Positions 32,392 to 39,656 of a stretch of 39,656 nt of DNA are shown here, piece after piece. A program made the translations under genes and the position numbers. Below the pieces are notes generated by a model. It had not been told where the DNA came from. It did not search any database and saw nothing but the letters and a program-made list of their open reading frames with translations. Location: contig CALQFM020000035.1 in the NCBI GenBank assembly GCA_943329845.2, positions 1 through 39,656 of the forward strand, given 5' to 3'. This DNA is from Candidatus Kuenenia stuttgartensis (lineage in GTDB: Bacteria > Pseudomonadota > Alphaproteobacteria > SMXS01). Position 1 is the first letter of the stretch. Each line of letters begins with the position of its first letter.

Positions 32392-32886
32392 ATGAGCGAT
32401 TTCACCCCCGACGAAATCAAGCGGCTGCGCAGGCTTCTTGATGTGGACGACATCAAGAAGCTGGGCCTGCTCTACTCGCAGCTGCAGGACCACGCCTATC
32501 TCGACAAGCTGGCCGACATCTTCACCGAGGACGCGTTGTGCGAGTTCGGTCCCTACGGCACCTGGAATGGCCGGCAGGAGATCCGCGAAAACTATGCCAA
32601 GGTGAAGGAAGCCAATGGCGGCAGCTCGTTCAGCGCCCTGCATGCCAACTCCCATCACTGGGTCGAGATGACCGGACCGGACTCGGCGGTGGGCCGTCGC
32701 TACCTGCTCGACCTGATGACCACCCGCCCCAAGGACGAAAGCCCGTTCATCTGGCTCGGTCTTTACGACGAGGAATACCGCAAGGTCGACGGCCAGTGGC
32801 TCATCGCGCGCACCACCCTGCAATTCCTTTGGCCGGAGAAGCACATCACCGGCGATTTCCCCGGCGAGTTCCCGCCCAGGAAATAG
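32392..32886 (+). CDS. SnoaL-like (NTF2 fold) protein
   Basis: A 164-residue protein with the same fold signature as the one at 24000. It shows DVDDIKKLGLLYSQLQDHAYLDKLADIFTED split over two helices, EFGPYGTWNGRQEIRENY, the conserved histidine pair in ANSHHWVEM, and closing strands YDEEYRKVDGQWLIART. AAGGA precedes the ATG, 12 bases after the SDR stop, and the flavin enzyme follows 10 bases later. The three are clearly one operon. Role within the pathway unknown; dehydratase, isomerase or binding subunit are options. Confidence 0.88.
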   Translation: MSDFTPDEIKRLRRLLDVDDIKKLGLLYSQLQDHAYLDKLADIFTEDALCEFGPYGTWNGRQEIRENYAKVKEANGGSSFSALHANSHHWVEMTGPDSAVGRRYLLDLMTTRPKDESPFIWLGLYDEEYRKVDGQWLIARTTLQFLWPEKHITGDFPGEFPPRK

Positions 32887-32896
32887 GAGAGCGGCG

Positions 32897-34015
32897 ATGC
32901 ATGTAGGCCTCGGCATGAACTTCCAGGCGCTGGACGGCAAGATGTCCGACGCCGAGGTCTACGAGTTCGAGCTCGGCCTCGCCGCACGGGCCGAGGCGCT
33001 GGGCTATGACAGCATCTGGACGCCCGAGCACCACTTCACCGACTACATGATGACGCCGAACGTGCCCCAGTTCCTGTCGTGGATCGCCGGCCAGACGACG
33101 ACGATCCGGCTGGGCACCATGGTGACGGTACTGCCGTGGCACGACCCGGTTCGGGTGGTCGAGAACTTCACCCTGCTCGATCATTTGTCGAAGGGCCGGG
33201 CGATCCTCGGCCTGGGGCGCGGGCTCGGCCAGGTGGAGTTCACCGCCTTCCGGGTGAAGATGGAGGAGTCCCGCCGCCGCTTCACCGAGTATACCGAGGC
33301 CATCGTCACCGCGCTGGAGAGCGGCGTCATCGAGCATGACGGCGAGCTCTACAAGCAGCCGCGCACCCGCATCCGGCCCGGTCCCTATGCCAGCTTCAAG
33401 GGACGTCGTTTCGCCTCGTCCAACTCGCCGGACTCGCTCGACCTGATCGCGCGGCTGGGGCTGGGCGCCATGATCATCGCCCAGAAGCCGTGGGACAAGG
33501 TGATCGTCGACCTGGACCGATACCGCAAGCGATTCCTGGAAGTGAACGGCGAGGAAGCGCCCAAGCCGGTGCTCGCCATGTTCGTCTGCGTCAGCGATGA
33601 CCCGGCCGAGGCCGAGCGCATGCGCCGTGTCTACATCCAGCGCTATGCCCGCTCGACCATCGAGCATTACGAGTTCGACAATGTGGGCTTCGCCGAGATC
33701 GAAGGCTACGAGTACTACGCCGGCCTCGCCCGGCTGATCGGCAAGCTGGGCATCGACGGCTTCAACAACATCCTGTCGGACCTGCAGGCCTGGGGCACGC
33801 CGGACAAGGTGGCCGACACGCTGCTGCGCTACGTCGACATGGCCCAGGCCGGCGGGCTGCTGGTGCAGTTGGCATTTGGCGGCATGGAGAAGGACGTGGC
33901 GCGGGCGAACTACGACCTGTTCGCCGAGAAGGTGCTGCCCCGCCTCAAGGCCTACGACGTGGGCGGTGATCTGGGCGTGCAGTACAGCCCGGCGGTGCAG
34001 TACGCGGCCGAGTAG
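32897..34015 (+). CDS. LLM-class (luciferase-like) flavin-dependent oxidoreductase
   Basis: A 372-residue TIM-barrel flavoenzyme of the bacterial luciferase family. Visible are the N-terminal strand HVGLGMNFQ, YDSIWTPEHHF, the core RLGTMVTVLPWHDPVRVVE and the GRAILGLGRGLGQVEF loop that lines the flavin site. Such enzymes use reduced FMN or F420 for monooxygenation. No flavin reductase is adjacent. AGGAGAG precedes the start. It ends the SDR-SnoaL-LLM operon; the palindromic element at 34032 begins 17 bases after its stop. Confidence 0.92.
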   Translation: MHVGLGMNFQALDGKMSDAEVYEFELGLAARAEALGYDSIWTPEHHFTDYMMTPNVPQFLSWIAGQTTTIRLGTMVTVLPWHDPVRVVENFTLLDHLSKGRAILGLGRGLGQVEFTAFRVKMEESRRRFTEYTEAIVTALESGVIEHDGELYKQPRTRIRPGPYASFKGRRFASSNSPDSLDLIARLGLGAMIIAQKPWDKVIVDLDRYRKRFLEVNGEEAPKPVLAMFVCVSDDPAEAERMRRVYIQRYARSTIEHYEFDNVGFAEIEGYEYYAGLARLIGKLGIDGFNNILSDLQAWGTPDKVADTLLRYVDMAQAGGLLVQLAFGGMEKDVARANYDLFAEKVLPRLKAYDVGGDLGVQYSPAVQYAAE

Positions 34016-34031
34016 GTAATTCGCATTAAGC

Positions 34032-34129
34032 AACGCCCCTCACCCTGCCCTCTCCCAAGGGGAGAGGGTTCCCATGGAGTGCGCGGCAATTCCCTCTCCC
34101 ACTGGGATAGGGTTAGGGTGAGGGGCGTT
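34032..34129. repeat. palindromic intergenic element, copy 2
   Basis: Outer arms AACGCCCCTCACCCT (34032-34046) and AGGGTGAGGGGCGTT (34115-34129) are perfect over 15 bases. They enclose two hairpins, CCCTCTCCC with GGGAGAGGG and CCCTCTCCC with GGGATAGGG. The three-armed fold is the same as that at 24584. It lies between convergent genes and may end transcripts from either side, or be a non-autonomous mobile repeat. Confidence 0.8.
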
Positions 34130-34158
34130 CTTGCCGCAAGTACTACCCGCAAAGACAA

Positions 34159-34186
34159 AGGGTGCGGACCATGCAGCCCGCACCCT
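34159..34186 (-). terminator. probable terminator of katG
   Basis: AGGGTGCGG (34159-34167) pairs with CCGCACCCT (34178-34186) around ten bases. On the minus strand it is followed by CTTTGTCTTTGC, a loose T-rich tail. It lies 25 bases past the katG stop. Confidence 0.7.
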
Positions 34187-34210
34187 CCAACCCAAAAACA
34201 AGGGTAACGG

Positions 34211-36387
<2,177 letters not shown>

Positions 36388-36491
36388 CTATTGCTCGAAG
36401 GTAGGCCGCCACCGCATGCCGGCCAGTCAATTTTTGCGAATTCGACGCATGAAAGTTTTGTAATCGCGTGCCGGCTGCGCCCGAAAACACA

Positions 36492-36521
36492 AAGGGCGCA
36501 GACCTCGCGGTCCACGCCCTT
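36492..36521 (-). terminator. terminator of the second Rieske gene
   Basis: AAGGGCG (36492-36498) pairs with CGCCCTT (36515-36521), and inside it GACC pairs with GGTC around TCGC; the CA/CA bases between form a small internal loop. On the minus strand a TGTGTTTTC tail follows. It separates the Rieske gene from katG. Confidence 0.8.
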
Positions 36522-36542
36522 GGCAACCCGGATGGTTGGAGC

Positions 36543-37736
36543 CTACTCGGCGGCTTGACGCTCGGGCTTCTGGAACAGGGCGTTGAGCTGGTCGTCCGGG
36601 GTCTCCAGCAGGCGCTGGACCCAGCCGTGAAAGCGCTGTCCGCCCCATTCGTTGCGACCGAACAGCGAGTGCGTCCGGGCGCCGGCGCCCAGCGCCTGCT
36701 GCACCTGCAGGCCGGTCTTGTAGTCCTCGTCGCGGACCACGTTCTCCAGCAGGTCGAACTGCACGCGGGCGCCGTCCTTGCCGGCCTGGTCGGGCTCGGA
36801 TTCCATCATATAGTACTGGGTGGTGAACGACTCGCCCACATTCTCGCCCGGGAACAGCTGCGAGATCATCACGCCACGCCCGCCGCCCTTGAACGAGGCG
36901 ATCGAGATGTGGGGGAAAATGGTCCAGACGCCGGTCATGACGTCTTCCATCGGCCACTGGTCTTCCGGCAGCTTGTCGAGATGGGCATAGCGGTCGGGCG
37001 AGGTCACGCGCTGGTGCGGGCCCCACGCATAATAATTCGCCTGCGGCGAGCGGGCGCCGCCGATGGTGTTCTTGTGCAGTACCGGCAGGTGGTAGAAGTC
37101 CAGGTAGCCGTCATAGGCCACCTTCCAGTTCGGGCCGCGCAGCACGCGCGAGTCGAACAGGTGCCACTTGTCGAAATTGAAGTGGGCCAGCATGTCGTCA
37201 TAGCCCGACAGGAAGTTTTCGATGTCGATGGTCGAGTGCGGGTCGAGCACCGCCCAGATCAGGCCGGCGCGCTCCAGGGTCGGCAGCGCGGGTAGCGCGT
37301 ACTCGTCGCGGTCGAACTCGCCGAACTCGTCGCTGGCGGCCACGCCCACGAGGTCACCCTCGTTGTTGTAGGTCCAGCCGTGATAGGGGCACACGAAGCG
37401 GCTGGCCTTGCCGCAGCCGACATCGCGCAGCTGGGCGCCGCGGTGGCCGCAGGCATTCAGGAACGCGCGGGCCTTGCCGTCCTTGCCGCGGGTGATCAGC
37501 ACCGGCGTGCCGAACGGCGTCATCGCCTTGTAGTCGCCCGGGTTCCGCACCTCGGCGCTCGGCGCCAGCATCAGCGGCATGCGCTTGAAGATCAGGTCGA
37601 TCTCGCGCTTGAAGCGCGCCTCGTCCGTATAGGCGGATGCCGGCACCTTGTAGACGTCCGGCGCCTGTTCCATGGTGCCCGCCTTGTAGTGCTCGATATT
37701 GTGGCGGACGATCTCGACCAGCTTCTCTTTCGACAT
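36543..37736 (-). CDS. Rieske non-haem iron oxygenase, alpha subunit
   Basis: A 397-residue terminal oxygenase distinct from the one at 10052. The Rieske cluster motifs are CGHRGAQL and CPYHGW at about residues 96-121, and the catalytic iron triad shows as DFYHLPVLH. The C-terminal domain contains TIFPHISIASF and a QLFPGENVGESF segment. Sequence and size fit the broad group acting on aromatic acids, quaternary amines or steroids. No partner reductase is nearby. AGGA precedes the start, and a promoter-like AT-rich palindrome lies in the divergent region upstream. A terminator follows it, so katG is a separate unit. Confidence 0.92.
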   Translation of the reverse strand: MSKEKLVEIVRHNIEHYKAGTMEQAPDVYKVPASAYTDEARFKREIDLIFKRMPLMLAPSAEVRNPGDYKAMTPFGTPVLITRGKDGKARAFLNACGHRGAQLRDVGCGKASRFVCPYHGWTYNNEGDLVGVAASDEFGEFDRDEYALPALPTLERAGLIWAVLDPHSTIDIENFLSGYDDMLAHFNFDKWHLFDSRVLRGPNWKVAYDGYLDFYHLPVLHKNTIGGARSPQANYYAWGPHQRVTSPDRYAHLDKLPEDQWPMEDVMTGVWTIFPHISIASFKGGGRGVMISQLFPGENVGESFTTQYYMMESEPDQAGKDGARVQFDLLENVVRDEDYKTGLQVQQALGAGARTHSLFGRNEWGGQRFHGWVQRLLETPDDQLNALFQKPERQAAE

Positions 37737-37834
37737 GATGGATATCCTCGTTTCCTGAGTGCGGAGCGGCTCCGCGAATCATGTACCAGCATAGCAGGGC
37801 CAGCCTCGCCGCGCATGGTACGACACGTGTTATA

Positions 37835-37852
37835 TTATGCACCCTAGCATAA
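37835..37852. promoter_or_regulatory. palindrome in the Rieske/DUF547 divergent promoter region
   Basis: TTATGC (37835-37840) and GCATAA (37847-37852) form a perfect inverted repeat with six bases between. It overlaps TATATT (37831-37836) on the plus strand, which reads TATAAC-like on the minus strand. A second inverted pair, GTACCA (37783-37788) with TGGTAC (37816-37821), lies nearer the Rieske gene. These are good candidates for operator sites. Confidence 0.4.
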
Positions 37853-37934
37853 AACCAGCGCCTCGTTAAATGGCGGATGTTGCTGGAACGAGGCGGGCGC
37901 ATTACGGTTTCCCGAAACTTGGGGAGGCTAGCCG

Positions 37935-38894
37935 ATGCAGATTTGCCGACACAGAAAAAGCCTCGTCGCCCTATGCGCGGCTCTTGTCATGTGTTTCGCC
38001 GCGCCAAGCGCCCGGGCGACGCTGCAGCCGCCGCCGCCCGACGGGCCGCTGCCGAAGTTCGCCGCCCATGACCCCAAAAGCATCCAGACCTACAGTTACG
38101 TGCTGTGGGCGCGCATTCTGGATACGGTGATCGAGAGCGACGACAAGGGAAATAGCGGCATCAACTACGGCGGGCTGGGTGTCACCGGGCGCAATGCGCT
38201 CGAAAGCTTTGTATCGGAACTGACCAGCGTGCCGGTGTCGACGCTCAACAGGAACGAGCAGCTCGCCTACTGGCTTAACCTGTACAATGCCGCGTCGCTC
38301 CGGCTGATGATCGACCAGTTCTCCAACCCGGTCGCGTCAGGGCAGGATTTCGCGGGCCGGAACCCCTACGCCACCGATCGGTTCAACGTCAAACGGATCT
38401 ATACGGGGAGGGAAAACCCCTGGACGGTGCGCAACCTGACCGTCGAAGGCGTGACCTTGTCATTGAACGACATCGAGCACCGCATCCTCTATGCCCAGTG
38501 GCCGGACGAACCGGTTGCCTATGGCCTGACCTGCCCGCTGCGCGGCTGCCCGACCCCGTCGCGCCAGCCGTTCCAGGGCGGGCTCGTGCATGAGCAGTTG
38601 CGCGATGCCGCCAGGCGCTTCATCGCCGACGACGACAATGTGGCGATCAAGGGCGATACGGTGAAGGTGTCCGAGATCTACAAGCAGTCCGTGTTCGGCG
38701 GCGAGGGCAAGGTGCCCGACCATCTGCGCCAGTATGCCGATGACGCGCGCAAGCAGCAGCTCGCGGCGGTAACGCGAGTCGCCGGCTACGTATTCGACTG
38801 GAAGCTGGCGGGCAAGCAGCCGCCCGCGTCGACCCGCATGCCGCAGGGCCAGATGAACCGCGGCGCCGGCGCCGGCGGCCAGATTCAGGAGTAG
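37935..38894 (+). CDS. DUF547 exported protein
   Basis: A 319-residue protein with a signal peptide (LVALCAALVMCFAAPSARA, cleavage near 29). The DUF547 core includes YVLWARILDTVI, LNRNEQLAYWLNLYNA, LTVEGVTLSLNDIEHRIL and the cysteine-bearing LTCPLRGCPTPSRQPF. The family is common in proteobacteria and has no known activity, though its Cys and conserved NLYNA stretch suggest an enzyme. GGGGAGG precedes the ATG. It reads away from the Rieske gene and is followed after four bases by an SDR gene, so the two are probably co-transcribed. Confidence 0.9.
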   Translation: MQICRHRKSLVALCAALVMCFAAPSARATLQPPPPDGPLPKFAAHDPKSIQTYSYVLWARILDTVIESDDKGNSGINYGGLGVTGRNALESFVSELTSVPVSTLNRNEQLAYWLNLYNAASLRLMIDQFSNPVASGQDFAGRNPYATDRFNVKRIYTGRENPWTVRNLTVEGVTLSLNDIEHRILYAQWPDEPVAYGLTCPLRGCPTPSRQPFQGGLVHEQLRDAARRFIADDDNVAIKGDTVKVSEIYKQSVFGGEGKVPDHLRQYADDARKQQLAAVTRVAGYVFDWKLAGKQPPASTRMPQGQMNRGAGAGGQIQE

Positions 38895-38898
38895 GACC

Positions 38899-39656
38899 AT
38901 GGCATTTCATCCCGCGATCGCGGCCGGCAACGTCGCCGTCATCACCGGCGGCGCCAGCGGCATCGGCCTCGCCGCGGCGAAACGCTTCGCCGGTCTGGGC
39001 ATGAAGGTTTGCCTCGCGGACGTCAGCGACCGGCTGGACTCGGCGCGCGCCGAGGTGGCGGCGCTGTCGCCCGATGTGATCGCCCTCCACACCGACGTCA
39101 GCCGCATGGAGGATGTGCAGCGCCTGAAGGACGCGGCCTATGACCGCTTCGGCGCGGTCCACGTACTGATGAACAACGCCGGCATCGGCGCCGGCGGCGG
39201 GCCGTTCGCCAATTACGACGGCTGGCATCAGGTGATGGCGGTCAATCTGTGGGGCGTCATCAACGGCGTGCACGCCTTCACACCGGCCATGATCGCGCAG
39301 GGAACCCTGGGCGCCATCGTCAACACCGGCTCCAAGCAGGGCATCACCTGCCCGCCGGGCAACACCGCCTACAACGTCACAAAGGCGGGCATCAAGGTGC
39401 TGACCGAAGGACTGCAGCACGAGTTGCGCAACACGCCGGGCTGCCGGATCAGCGCGCACCTGCTGGTGCCGGGATTCACCTTCACCGGCATCACCCAGGG
39501 TAACCGCGCCGAAAAACCGCCGGGCGCGTGGACCGCCGACCAGGTCATCGACTACGCCATGGATCACATGGCCGCGGGCGACTTCTACATCATCTGCCCG
39601 GACAACGACGTCTCCACCGACCTGGACCGCAAGCGCATCCGCTGGGCCGCCGACGA
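38899..39656 (+). CDS. short-chain dehydrogenase/reductase (cut by window end)
   Basis: At least 252 residues of an SDR, open to the last base with no stop. TGGASGIG binds the cofactor, the acidic residue in CLADVSDR after the second strand suggests NAD rather than NADP, NNAGIGAG follows, and the catalytic residues are the Ser of NTGSKQG and YNVTK. It resembles general alcohol dehydrogenases of the family; substrate unknown. An AGGA just before the ATG lies within the end of the DUF547 gene. The missing part is probably only the last few dozen residues. Confidence 0.92.
   Translation, partial: MAFHPAIAAGNVAVITGGASGIGLAAAKRFAGLGMKVCLADVSDRLDSARAEVAALSPDVIALHTDVSRMEDVQRLKDAAYDRFGAVHVLMNNAGIGAGGGPFANYDGWHQVMAVNLWGVINGVHAFTPAMIAQGTLGAIVNTGSKQGITCPPGNTAYNVTKAGIKVLTEGLQHELRNTPGCRISAHLLVPGFTFTGITQGNRAEKPPGAWTADQVIDYAMDHMAAGDFYIICPDNDVSTDLDRKRIRWAAD

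Overview
The window is strongly GC-rich DNA with the dense, short-spaced gene layout of an alphaproteobacterium. Supporting signs are the hopanoid genes hpnN and hpnO, a CreA-family protein, a single cold-shock protein and a broad set of oxidative catabolic genes. The genus cannot be told from the sequence alone. No tRNA, rRNA, CRISPR array or prophage was seen. The left edge probably cuts through an insertion sequence, and the right edge cuts a short-chain dehydrogenase.

Region 1 (1-9.5 kb, minus strand): after the presumed IS end and a small Pmp3-type membrane protein comes a tightly packed six-gene cassette read from 9478 down to 598. Four proteins of unknown function (772, 610, 215 and 757 aa) appear to be built from one shared sequence module. 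They are followed, with start/stop overlaps, by a protein resembling ABBA-fold prenyltransferases and one resembling terpene-cyclase alpha/alpha toroids. This is the best candidate for an undescribed system. Region 2 (10-12.7 kb, minus): a Rieske oxygenase alpha subunit and an MFS transporter.

Region 3 (13.2-19.5 kb, plus): an ethanolamine-type permease, a glutamine-synthetase-like gamma-glutamyl ligase, an aldehyde dehydrogenase, an iron-type alcohol dehydrogenase and a class I glutamine amidotransferase. Together they spell out a B12-independent route in which the amine is gamma-glutamylated, its alcohol end is oxidised twice, and glutamate is released. Region 4 (19.7-22.2 kb): cold-shock protein, CreA, an Acg-like nitroreductase with a twin-arginine leader, and a convergent ferritin-like protein.

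Region 5 (22.4-25.3 kb): cytochrome P450, its small ferredoxin, a SnoaL-like protein, and a VOC-fold protein on the other strand. Region 6 (25.4-31.4 kb): a membrane diguanylate cyclase split by a one-base frameshift, then hpnN and hpnO for hopanoid export and side-chain amination. Region 7 (31.5-34 kb): an operon of SDR, SnoaL-like protein and luciferase-type flavin oxidoreductase. Region 8 (34.2-39.7 kb): katG, also split by a one-base frameshift, a second Rieske oxygenase, a DUF547 exported protein and a partial SDR. Two copies of a palindromic intergenic element sit at 24.6 and 34.1 kb. The two frameshifts are each a missing base in a CC pair, so sequencing error is as likely as gene decay.
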